A DNA stretch of 25,813 bases from positions 1 to 25,813 of IMG/VR virus record IMGVR_UViG_3300033148_009663; one strand, written 5' to 3'. The notes under the pieces were generated by a model that saw only the letters and a list, made by a program, of their open reading frames with translations, was not told where the DNA came from and did no database searches. Position 1 is the first letter of the stretch. Each line of letters begins with the position of its first letter. Source of the stretch: a virus. The translations under genes were made by a program, and so were the position numbers. Shown in pieces: positions 7,327 through 14,006 of the stretch.

Positions 7327-7742
7327 GGCAATCTTCCGTATTTTCCAAGAATATAACTCTTTACCTTTGTATTCAACTGAAACTCGAATGGTGTTAAAGC
7401 TGGCTCTCTGAAGTTGAACTGATAATAGCGTTCATGCATAAATTCTTTACTGTTATATCGAGTTACGAAATACCCTAATCCTCCTGCAACTGGGTTAGGC
7501 ACTGTAATTTTATCAAACTTAACCAGAACATTCCGAGGAGATGACTGCAGCATAATCTTAGAACCAAGTTGATTCTCCATAGGGGTTATTAAACTAGTTT
7601 CCTGAACCCTGCAGCCTAATAGAGAAAAAAGAAAGCATATTCCAGCAATCACTAATATATTCATTAGAAAAGCTACAAATAACTGATGTGGTGTATGAAA
7701 TCTCCATCTTCTAGGTTTACTTGAAAGCCAGTCACTTTTCAT
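7323..7742 (-). CDS. Single-pass membrane or lipid-anchored protein, unknown function
   Basis: 139 residues. A basic N-terminus (SSKPRRWRFH) is followed by one hydrophobic segment (LFVAFLMNILVIAGICFLFS, about 21-40) ending LLGC. LLGC could be a lipobox-like cleavage site with Cys at 44, although the lead is long. The remaining ~95 residues are polar and beta-like and would lie outside the membrane. AAGGGG precedes the ATG at 7742. The gene overlaps both neighbours by four bases (ATGA). I do not recognise the family. Alternatives are a spanin-like or a simple inner-membrane protein. Its conserved-looking ectodomain (YFVTRYNSKEF, ARG-free) gives no functional motif. Confidence 0.7.
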   Translation of the reverse strand: MKSDWLSSKPRRWRFHTPHQLFVAFLMNILVIAGICFLFSLLGCRVQETSLITPMENQLGSKIMLQSSPRNVLVKFDKITVPNPVAGGLGYFVTRYNSKEFMHERYYQFNFREPALTPFEFQLNTKVKSYILGKYGRLP

Positions 7743-8038
7743 AATTTCCCCTTTAAGTGCTCATCTGCTGAAGCCTTCAGCAATCTCTCAATAAACATTG
7801 AGATCTTGACTCCACAACAACTACCAACAACTGTTCCAAGAACATAAGGCATAAACAAAATGAAATTCATTTCAGACTTCACTAATTGCCGGAATGTTAA
7901 AAACCAAACAGTATTGGAAAACGTAGCAGCTATCAAATGATATCGAACATTATTCCGATTTCTACTTCTACTCACAATACTAAAACTAATATTCTGTATA
8001 AAAGCTAATCCTAATATTGTTAACATAGCTAACAGCAT
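7739..8038 (-). CDS. Small multi-pass membrane protein
   Basis: 99 residues with hydrophobic stretches at about 1-20 (MLLAMLTILGLAFIQNISFS), 35-50 (LIAATFSNTVWFLTF) and 58-80 (NFILFMPYVLGTVVGSCCGV), joined by a strongly basic loop SRSRNRNNVRYH. The VVGSCCGVKISMFIE end resembles short membrane proteins that I believe recur in other large phages, but I cannot name a function. GGAGAAGAG precedes the ATG at 8038, which overlaps the end of the SbcC N-terminal gene by 10 bases. Its stop overlaps the next membrane gene (ATGA). It is the first of the three membrane proteins placed between the two halves of the split ATPase. Confidence 0.75.
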   Translation of the reverse strand: MLLAMLTILGLAFIQNISFSIVSRSRNRNNVRYHLIAATFSNTVWFLTFRQLVKSEMNFILFMPYVLGTVVGSCCGVKISMFIERLLKASADEHLKGKL

Positions 8039-9270
8039 TGTCTCTTCTCCAATAATACTCTTCTAGTATCTTCAGTCAAAACTGAAGAACATTCTGGACA
8101 AACCTTAACTTCAGCGTACAAAGCCTTCTCCTCCAAAACATAAGCTTCCAGTTGTTCTTGAGCTTCATCAGCTTCTTTTTGAAAATCCAACATTTCAGTA
8201 ATCAAAGTACCTAATCGCACCAAATCCTTACATGAACGTCCATATCTATCCACCACAATGTCCAAATTGAAATCTGGAATATCCAAAGATATATTGATCT
8301 TTTGATTTTCTAATTGAATCCAAATGCTCAATTTATCTGTTAAATTTATACTCCTTACTGTGTTCCTATCAAGATTCTTTGAAGTCTCCAAAATTTCTAT
8401 TTGTATTCTATCAAATTCTTCTTCTGGAATACTCACCTTTTTAGATTCCAATTGTTCCCAAGATTCTATCATTAAAGAAAGTTTATCTCTCTTTTGAGTA
8501 TTCTCTAAATATGTTTTTGAAACTGCTTCTATCTCCAATTTTATCTGATTAAATCTTTCTTCAGGAATATCTATCCTTTCAGATTCTAAACGCTTCATCT
8601 GGCAACACAAATTCTCCAACCTGTCTCTGCTTCTAGCTAATTCCACAGACCTAGCCATCAACTTTTCAGCCAAATTAATATTAGTTTCCAATTTATCTAA
8701 TGGAATAGACTCGATTTCCTTCAGTTTTTCTTCAACACTATCTAAGTCTTCCTTCTTTGAAGATTGAGCTAATTTATTCTTCCGTTCTTTAGAAGCTAAC
8801 TTATCTTTGATAGCTTCTATATCTGCTAATCCTGTCACCTTTCGAATGTACGTGGCTACAGCACCTGGAGAATCAAACACTAACAAATAAGGAGAAAATT
8901 GTTCTTGAACATTTATATCAGACAAATTCAATGCATCAATAATAGCTTGTGGTGGAGAAGTTCCAGGAGACGTAAAATCATCATGTCCTGTTAGCTCATA
9001 TAGATTTTCATTAGTAGCAGTATTCTTCTTCCTGCCTACTTCAATTATCTGTTCTTCTCTGTCCCAAACAGTATTAACATAAGCTTCTTTAAATCCCTTG
9101 CGTATAAAATTAGATCCTAAAGGCCTGTTCTTACAAACCCAATGAATTCCTCTCAGAACAGCAGATTTACCAGCATTGGAAGTCCCTATTAGACAGTTTA
9201 CTCCAGGATGAAATTCAAATTCAAAATCTTCCCAGGATTGAAAACCTTGTATTTTTAATTTAGATAACAT
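8029..9270 (-). CDS. sbcC: N-terminal half of a split SbcC/Rad50-like ATPase ending at a zinc hook
   Basis: 413 residues. The start LSKLKIQGFQSWEDFEFEF is the AAA_23/SMC-type N-terminus, followed by Walker A GTSNAGKS (29-36) and a Q-loop-like VQEQF (121-125). Residues ~150-385 are a long helical region with four similar units of about 46 residues. C391-P-E-C394 near the C-terminus matches the Rad50 zinc-hook CxxC. The protein stops 19 residues later, so the descending coil, ABC signature and Walker B are absent and are found in the separate gene at 4871-5524. It overlaps the RuvC-like gene by 11 bases; the ribosome site is weak, so coupling is likely. A true split is favoured over a broken gene because both parts have intact frames. 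Confidence 0.88.
   Translation of the reverse strand: MLSKLKIQGFQSWEDFEFEFHPGVNCLIGTSNAGKSAVLRGIHWVCKNRPLGSNFIRKGFKEAYVNTVWDREEQIIEVGRKKNTATNENLYELTGHDDFTSPGTSPPQAIIDALNLSDINVQEQFSPYLLVFDSPGAVATYIRKVTGLADIEAIKDKLASKERKNKLAQSSKKEDLDSVEEKLKEIESIPLDKLETNINLAEKLMARSVELARSRDRLENLCCQMKRLESERIDIPEERFNQIKLEIEAVSKTYLENTQKRDKLSLMIESWEQLESKKVSIPEEEFDRIQIEILETSKNLDRNTVRSINLTDKLSIWIQLENQKINISLDIPDFNLDIVVDRYGRSCKDLVRLGTLITEMLDFQKEADEAQEQLEAYVLEEKALYAEVKVCPECSSVLTEDTRRVLLEKRQCC
8179..8724 (-). repeat. Four tandem ~46-residue units inside the SbcC N-terminal half
   Basis: Residues 183-364 divide into four units starting LKEIESIPL, LESERIDIPEERF, LESKKVSIPEEEF and LENQKINISLDIPDF, each followed by a helical stretch with RDKLSLMIE- or TDKLSIWIQ-like ends. 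Units 2 and 3 are the most alike. Each carries an Ile-Pro break, so each may be a helical hairpin or kinked heptad segment. The repeat is visible at protein level and only weakly in DNA, so the duplication is old. Confidence 0.75.
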
Positions 9271-10003
9271 TTTGTATGAATGGCCTCGCTAATACATTTA
9301 TAGGATAACTTTTAGACACCTTATTAAATACTCTTATTTTATGCTCCGGAAGGTCAGCCATCTCCTTTGCTCCACTTCTCAATTGCAATTCATACCAAAG
9401 AAATCTAGCTAAGAAATAAGCATCTATAACATCTGTCTTTGGTCCATCAATATCATGCTTTACAGTCTTTTCTATTTTACCTGAAATTTTCTTTTTCACT
9501 GTATTCTTTGTCTTATAGCATGGTGCCCAACAATAGAATCCCTCTTCTAAAGATTGATCCAACATTTCTTGCTTAGTAGCATTTCCCTTTCCTGTAGCAA
9601 ATAATTTAAGACTAGAAGGATCATGTATTCTTATCTTTCCTCCATCAAAATATATCATAGATTTCATCTGACCATTCAACTCACCTTGTTGAACTATGGA
9701 ATTAGTTGAAGCTCGGTAAGCATATCCTTCTATAGAAAAATAAATCTCATCAACAACAGCAGTTATATAACCCATTATGTGTTTCTGAAAAATATCTAAG
9801 AAGGACTTAGTCCTACGGATACGATAAGATTCCAAACTTTCTTCTTTTCCTCTGACCACGTCTAAAAAAGCAGCAGAACTGGGATTTACAGCATACTCCT
9901 TTTCATCATTGGTCACGTATAAATAACTTTCCTGCAAACCGTCTTCATTGAGTATACAAAAAGCTCCATGCTCCAATGATATATCAGCACCTATTATCTT
10001 CAT
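9260..10003 (-). CDS. ruvC: RuvC-like Holliday junction resolvase
   Basis: 247 residues. It shows the RNase H-fold order of RuvC: IIGADISLEHGAFCI (D7), a strand YFSIEGYAYRAS (E92), LFATGKGNATKQEM, and a final DVIDAYFLARF (D191, D194) in the DxxD arrangement. Four acidic residues in these positions match the RuvC catalytic set. RuvC cuts four-way junctions symmetrically to resolve recombination or packaging intermediates. It is longer than bacterial RuvC (about 170), with an insertion near 155-187 rich in lysine. It begins 3 bases after the RecA stop (GGTAAG as ribosome site) and overlaps the SbcC half. Activity is inferred; some phage RuvC-fold proteins are flap or other nucleases. Confidence 0.8.
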   Translation of the reverse strand: MKIIGADISLEHGAFCILNEDGLQESYLYVTNDEKEYAVNPSSAAFLDVVRGKEESLESYRIRRTKSFLDIFQKHIMGYITAVVDEIYFSIEGYAYRASTNSIVQQGELNGQMKSMIYFDGGKIRIHDPSSLKLFATGKGNATKQEMLDQSLEEGFYCWAPCYKTKNTVKKKISGKIEKTVKHDIDGPKTDVIDAYFLARFLWYELQLRSGAKEMADLPEHKIRVFNKVSKSYPINVLARPFIQNVI

Positions 10004-10006
10004 ATC

Positions 10007-11227
10007 TTACCACACTCTGGGTTTTCTTTCTTCAGATCGATATTCTACTTCCCAAGTATCAGCTATAATCTGCTTCAAAGTCTTCTCAAGATTTTCCTTT
10101 TCAATAACAGCCTTCCAATCCATAATTCTCTTAGAAATAAGCTGCAGCTTTACTGGAACAGATTTGGCTTCTTTGTCTTCAGTAGGTTCTTCTAAACAAC
10201 CTTTTCGGCAAACCTTGTCCTCGATAAGAGCTTGTAAATGGCCACACTTAGGACACATTCCCAATTCAAGTTTAGTGGTTAACAAGTAAGTATCTTTAAT
10301 ATCACAGGTCAAACCTGCTAACCAAGATAAACTTGTCGTTATATCGTCCATTCCATAGTCAAATAAAATCTTGAAATGCCCTTTTTTGAATGGGGGGGCT
10401 ACCTTATCTTTGATTATATCGTACTTCACCCACACTCCAATTTCGTTATCTTTTGAGTTCACCACATGTTTGTCATGTTTCAAGTGCACTCGAACAGAAG
10501 AATAGAATTCAAGTCCTCTGCCACCATTGGTAACTTCAGAAGGTCCAAAACCTCCTACATTGTCCCTTGTCTGGTCAATACACACCAAAGTGATATTCTT
10601 CCGGTTCAACTCACCCAGATATTTCCGCAAACCTAAACTAATAGCTTTAGCCCTGGTAGTGGCATAACCTTGACTATCCATAGCATCCTTGGCTTCCGTT
10701 TTTGAAGGTAATGCTGTGATACTGTCCACAACGACTATTTTAGGTCTTCTACTACGCATCTTGATAATTCCAGCAAGATACTCATCAAAAAACTCTTCTA
10801 AAGTACAAGGTTGATTAACCGCACGTTTTTCTTTCTTATCATAATTGTAACCGTAGAAAAAATCCGCATGGGCACAATCTAGACCATAGTAACCAGCGAA
10901 CACTGGATCCATGGTGTATTCCACATCAGCTAGAAAAGCCTGAGCACCACTCCGGATAGCATAACCCATCACAGTGGTAGCTATTACCGTCTTAGCCGTG
11001 CTACCACCACCTAACAGCTGAACTATTCTCCCCACTGGAATACCTCCATCCGACTTGTTAGAGATAGCTAAATCTAAATTTGCACTGCCTGTAGACCACC
11101 AATTTTTCACAGGTTCTAATCCTTCAACAGCTATGGATTTAGAAGCTTCCTCCATCTGTTTTGCATAATTTTCCGCATCTGTAGGATTTTTATCCTCGGT
11201 ATTTAATTTAGATGGTCTAAGTGGCAT
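10007..11227 (-). CDS. recA: RecA/UvsX-like recombinase with a Cys4 insertion
   Basis: 406 residues from the ATG at 11227 (MPLRPSKLN), with GAGGAG ten bases upstream. The longer frame to 11278 has no ribosome site. The RecA core is clear: Walker A GGGSTAKT (73-80), DVEYTMDP (E103 equivalent to the RecA catalytic Glu), Walker B KIVVVDSITAL (D168), and the DNA-binding loop leading to TNGGRGLEFYSSVRVHL (compare TTGGNALKFYASVRLDI). The second P-loop Gly is Ala (AKT), reminiscent of T4 UvsX where it is also replaced. C325, C328, C340 and C344 form a possible zinc site in the C-terminal region that bacterial RecA lacks. It catalyses strand pairing on SSB-coated DNA. It overlaps the helical gene upstream by 11 bases. 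Confidence 0.92.
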   Translation of the reverse strand: MPLRPSKLNTEDKNPTDAENYAKQMEEASKSIAVEGLEPVKNWWSTGSANLDLAISNKSDGGIPVGRIVQLLGGGSTAKTVIATTVMGYAIRSGAQAFLADVEYTMDPVFAGYYGLDCAHADFFYGYNYDKKEKRAVNQPCTLEEFFDEYLAGIIKMRSRRPKIVVVDSITALPSKTEAKDAMDSQGYATTRAKAISLGLRKYLGELNRKNITLVCIDQTRDNVGGFGPSEVTNGGRGLEFYSSVRVHLKHDKHVVNSKDNEIGVWVKYDIIKDKVAPPFKKGHFKILFDYGMDDITTSLSWLAGLTCDIKDTYLLTTKLELGMCPKCGHLQALIEDKVCRKGCLEEPTEDKEAKSVPVKLQLISKRIMDWKAVIEKENLEKTLKQIIADTWEVEYRSEERKPRVW

Positions 11228-11762
11228 ATTCTTGGCTCTCCTCTTGATTATCTTCGGCTCTCTGTTTAGCATTCGCAAGACGATGTTGTCTTACTTTATC
11301 CTCTGCAACTTCATTACAATCCTGTCTCTGCTTCGTCATATCATTGGTGCTTGTATAATACTCATGAACGAACAGAGACACAGCATCTCTCAAAACAGAT
11401 TTTCGATGAGCTACAGCTTCCAACAAAACAGATCCAAGATCCGCTAAGTGCTGAGCTTCTTGATAAGCAGTAAGTGCTTTTCTGTATTCATCATGAGTTA
11501 AATAAGTCTCAATTACAATGTCATTATTTAACTTGGCTATACCATATTTGCCTGGATTACTTCGAATCTCTCTTGATATCTTACCTCTGGTATACTCTAA
11601 GTGATCCTTAGCTATCCTAGCCTCACCCTTCAGATGCATCACAAATTCACCTACCTCATGATACAAAGAAGCTTGACTTAGACATTCCTCATCCAATCTG
11701 GTTCCATCGATTGGCAAAGCATGCTTAAATCTGTTTAGCGTTTCAGTCATAGTTTCAGACAT
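11217..11762 (-). CDS. Helical protein between SSB and RecA, unknown function
   Basis: 181 residues, almost entirely predicted alpha-helical and charged, with no cysteine cluster or nucleotide-binding motif. Recognisable blocks are LDEECLSQASLYHEVGEFV near the N-terminus, NPGKYGIAKLNNDIVIETYL in the middle and RKSVLRDAVSLFVHEYY toward the end, then a charged tail rich in Gln, Glu and Lys. AAAGGT precedes the ATG at 11762. It lies 11 bases after the SSB stop and overlaps the RecA start by 11 bases. I believe similar proteins sit beside recombinases in other large phages. The position suits a recombination mediator of the T4 UvsY kind, which loads recombinase on SSB-coated DNA, but this is inference. 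Confidence 0.75.
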   Translation of the reverse strand: MSETMTETLNRFKHALPIDGTRLDEECLSQASLYHEVGEFVMHLKGEARIAKDHLEYTRGKISREIRSNPGKYGIAKLNNDIVIETYLTHDEYRKALTAYQEAQHLADLGSVLLEAVAHRKSVLRDAVSLFVHEYYTSTNDMTKQRQDCNEVAEDKVRQHRLANAKQRAEDNQEESQEYAT

Positions 11763-11773
11763 AATATACCTTT

Positions 11774-12835
11774 CTATTGTTGCATACCTGGATCAATCTT
11801 CAAAGCATTAATTCTGGCTTTAATTTCTGGATCGATTCCATTAGCTGGTTGTCTAGTCTCAGTTACTGGGGTTGTCACTGTTTGTTCTGGTTGAACAGTC
11901 TGGACTGGAGCAGGAGCCTGTGTCCGTACTGGTTGTCTGGTCTCAACTACTGGTTGCTGCGATGTTCCAGCCAATTCTGGATTAGTGTCCTGAATAGTTA
12001 CAGGTTGTCTGGTCTCAACTACTGGAGTATTAGAATCTGGATCCCGAACAGTTCCACTAGCTAATTGTCTGGGAGTTCTGCCAGTACGAGCAGGTGTCGA
12101 TGCAGCACCACCTGATGCCGTAGCCAACTGACCAACTTCAAGAGCAACTGTTTCATAACTTGGATGCAGGATATACGTGTCAAAATCATCCGGAGCAGTA
12201 TCGTACCAGGACTGAGGAGGAACACCATTGTCTCGAAGCACGAAACCTACATACTTAGTTTTGAGACCTGTTCCGACTCTTTCAAATTCAATGTCCATAC
12301 CCTCTTCCCTAGTACTTATATCCAAATAAGTACCCTTCCTTCTGTCTTTAGATTGAGATATGATCTCTTCCTTAACAGTTTTTGCAGCATCATACCAATG
12401 TAAACCCTTTGCTTCTGTAGTTGCATCGGTGACATCATATACAAAGAATAAATACCGACGACCAACCCACAGAGCAGCAATCCGCTCATCTTCTGGATCC
12501 TGGGCAGACAAAATGTCTATAAGTTCACACACAGCACAAGGCTCACCGTACATCTTCTTGTTACAAACAAAGGTTCTTTTGTCTGCACCAATATTGGTAT
12601 GAATCCAAACCTCTTTCCAATACATAGGAAGAGCTAGTGGACTATCTGGTGGAGCTTCAGGATCATATTTTGAAAATCTCGGAGATATAATCCGGATAAA
12701 ATTGTCTCCTACCGACGGCTGATAAGACTTTATCCCCAGTCTTTCCAATGCTCTGACATCCACATAATCATACTTACCAATATTGCCATCTTTCTGTTTC
12801 CTACCTTCCTTCTTTAACGCTTCTGCTCGTCCCAT
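11774..12835 (-). CDS. gp32-like single-stranded DNA binding protein
   Basis: 353 residues with a strong GGAGG before the ATG. The core (about 20-230) has the zinc-binding pattern of T4 gp32: H79, C91, C100 and C103, inside WIHTNIGADKRTFVC and GEPCAVCELI. The spacing is close to H-x12-C-x9-C-x2-C of gp32. Aromatic-rich strands (YLFFVYDVTD, YVGFVLRDNG) fit an OB fold. The C-terminal ~110 residues are low complexity, rich in Pro, Thr, Gln and Val, with repeats of ETRQP, and end KIDPGMQQ rather than in an acidic tail. It coats single-stranded DNA for the polymerase and RecA next door. Identification rests on the zinc motif and neighbours. Confidence 0.85.
   Translation of the reverse strand: MGRAEALKKEGRKQKDGNIGKYDYVDVRALERLGIKSYQPSVGDNFIRIISPRFSKYDPEAPPDSPLALPMYWKEVWIHTNIGADKRTFVCNKKMYGEPCAVCELIDILSAQDPEDERIAALWVGRRYLFFVYDVTDATTEAKGLHWYDAAKTVKEEIISQSKDRRKGTYLDISTREEGMDIEFERVGTGLKTKYVGFVLRDNGVPPQSWYDTAPDDFDTYILHPSYETVALEVGQLATASGGAASTPARTGRTPRQLASGTVRDPDSNTPVVETRQPVTIQDTNPELAGTSQQPVVETRQPVRTQAPAPVQTVQPEQTVTTPVTETRQPANGIDPEIKARINALKIDPGMQQ
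11847..12025 (-). repeat. Three direct DNA repeats coding PVxETRQP in the SSB tail
   Basis: A 23-base unit reading ggttgtctggtctcaactac on the plus strand (first 20 bases) occurs identically at 11931-11953 and 12003-12025, with a diverged copy at 11847-11869 (changes at three positions). Each codes PV(V/T)ETRQP. Unit spacing is irregular (84 and 72 bases), a multiple of three each time, so the frame is kept. Confidence 0.85.
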
Positions 12836-12890
12836 AATAACCTCCGATTTAAATTAATATTAACAAATTTTAGTTTCTGAAATTAAATTA

Positions 12891-12992
12891 TTACTCAACC
12901 AACACAAAATCTAGAGTATCACTACCATTTTCCAGGCTATGACTGTCTATAAGATGAGTTAAATCTTTTTTGAATTCTTTACTGATTCCCAT
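12891..12992 (-). CDS. Very small ORF, conserved-looking phage protein, possibly truncated
   Basis: 33 residues: MGISKEFKKDLTHLIDSHSL followed by ENGSDTLDFVLVE and TAA. It fills most of the 180-base space between the clamp loader and SSB genes. The pattern (short Lys-rich helix, then HSxENGSDTxDFxL) resembles small phage proteins that I recall as longer, continuing with a YLxxCLxAF-type helix, so this copy may have lost its C-terminal helix through the TAA. GTGGTGA is a weak ribosome site 6-12 bases upstream. The remaining 55 bases before the SSB start (12836-12890) are AT-rich, hold only the SSB ribosome site and a short TTAATATTAA palindrome. Confidence 0.55.
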   Translation of the reverse strand: MGISKEFKKDLTHLIDSHSLENGSDTLDFVLVE

Positions 12993-13007
12993 ATAATTTC
13001 ACCACTT

Positions 13008-13020
13008 CTATTATACTAAG
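13008..13020 (-). promoter_or_regulatory. Promoter-like motif CTTAGTATAATAG before the small ORF and SSB
   Basis: The 13-base minus-strand motif CTTAGTATAATAG includes TATAAT and lies at the end of the clamp loader gene, 15 bases before the small ORF. The identical 13-mer occurs at 24367-24379, also at a gene junction. No TTGACA-like -35 box is visible at the right distance, so if active it could be read by a phage sigma or need an activator. Stop codons (TAG) in the motif may explain part of the match. Confidence 0.35.
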
Positions 13021-13996
13021 GAAGATCTATTATTTGATAAGGATTTTTCTGAAAAGTTGCTCTGCACACGAGAGCAAACAATAAAGCCTCTCCACCATAA
13101 TAACAATTCGTAGAAAATATACTTATTATGTGAGCTAAGTCCATTGCCTCAGTAGCATTAGAGCAAGAAACAAGTTGCTTTTTGAGATAACCCAAAATTG
13201 ATCTTCGAATCTCTTCTGGCTCAGCCTCCATCTTATCGAAAAGATATATAGTGTTTTGCCAGTTTCTTGCACGCACAGCAGGGTCACAATTTAAAGATTT
13301 GCATAGATCAAATATATTTACATCATACTCCGTACCTTGTTGAATTAATCTCACAGCCTCTTCAAAATCTTCTATACCCGCAACCTTTTCCAATGCTACT
13401 AAAGAAGCTCTAGGAGAACCATCTGATGTACAAGCCACAGCCTGAATTATATCTTCTGGAATATTCCACTTTGCTTTCTTTATAGCATTTCTCAGAACCG
13501 TTAGAATTTCTCCATTTCTCAATTTAGACACTTTGAAATCTGTGCAACGATTTCTTATTGTAGGAATCAAATTCATTGGTTCAGTGGTACAAAGAATAAA
13601 ATGACAACCTTCTGGACCATCTTCTAAAACCTTCAATAATGCTTGTTGAGCAGCCTTAGTAAGCTGATGAGATTCATCAATAATGTAAGCCTTATGGCCA
13701 GCTCCCAAAGTAGACAAATCTGCTGTTCGAGCAATTTCTCGAACATCTTCAATGCCTCGAGTATTAGCAGCATTCAGTTCAAATATACTATCCTCTGTAG
13801 CTCCTAATGCTTTAGCTGCAATTCGACCTAATGTTGTCTTACCACAACCACTAGGACCAAAAAGAAGAATAACTTTTTTCTTCTTTCTAGTCTCAATCTT
13901 ATTCGATAACGTGAAAGTTTTCAATGCCTTAACAGTACTAACATTTCCAACTACTTCATTGAAATTATCTGGTCGGACTTCTTGATACAACCCCAT
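13016..13996 (-). CDS. DnaX-like clamp loader ATPase
   Basis: 326 residues. The N-terminus LYQEVRPDNFNEVVGN matches the KYRPxxFxEVVGQ start of clamp loader subunits. Walker A GPSGCGKTT (47-55), Walker B AYIIDESH (D107, E108; DESH for the usual DEVH), AAQQALLKVLEDGPEGCHFILCTTEP with sensor 1, and IRNRC in place of the SRC arginine-finger motif. The DnaX zinc module between Walker A and B is absent. It loads the DnaN-type clamp encoded at 17852-18904. No delta or delta-prime subunit is recognised in the window, so the loader may be a homo-oligomer, use host subunits, or have its partner elsewhere. AAGGAG precedes the ATG. Confidence 0.9.
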   Translation of the reverse strand: MGLYQEVRPDNFNEVVGNVSTVKALKTFTLSNKIETRKKKKVILLFGPSGCGKTTLGRIAAKALGATEDSIFELNAANTRGIEDVREIARTADLSTLGAGHKAYIIDESHQLTKAAQQALLKVLEDGPEGCHFILCTTEPMNLIPTIRNRCTDFKVSKLRNGEILTVLRNAIKKAKWNIPEDIIQAVACTSDGSPRASLVALEKVAGIEDFEEAVRLIQQGTEYDVNIFDLCKSLNCDPAVRARNWQNTIYLFDKMEAEPEEIRRSILGYLKKQLVSCSNATEAMDLAHIISIFSTNCYYGGEALLFALVCRATFQKNPYQIIDLP

Positions 13997-14006
13997 AGTA
14001 CTCTCC

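Noticed and set aside
11847-12025. Repeats suggesting a CRISPR array
   Set aside because: Only three copies, uneven spacing, and all units are in frame inside the SSB gene.
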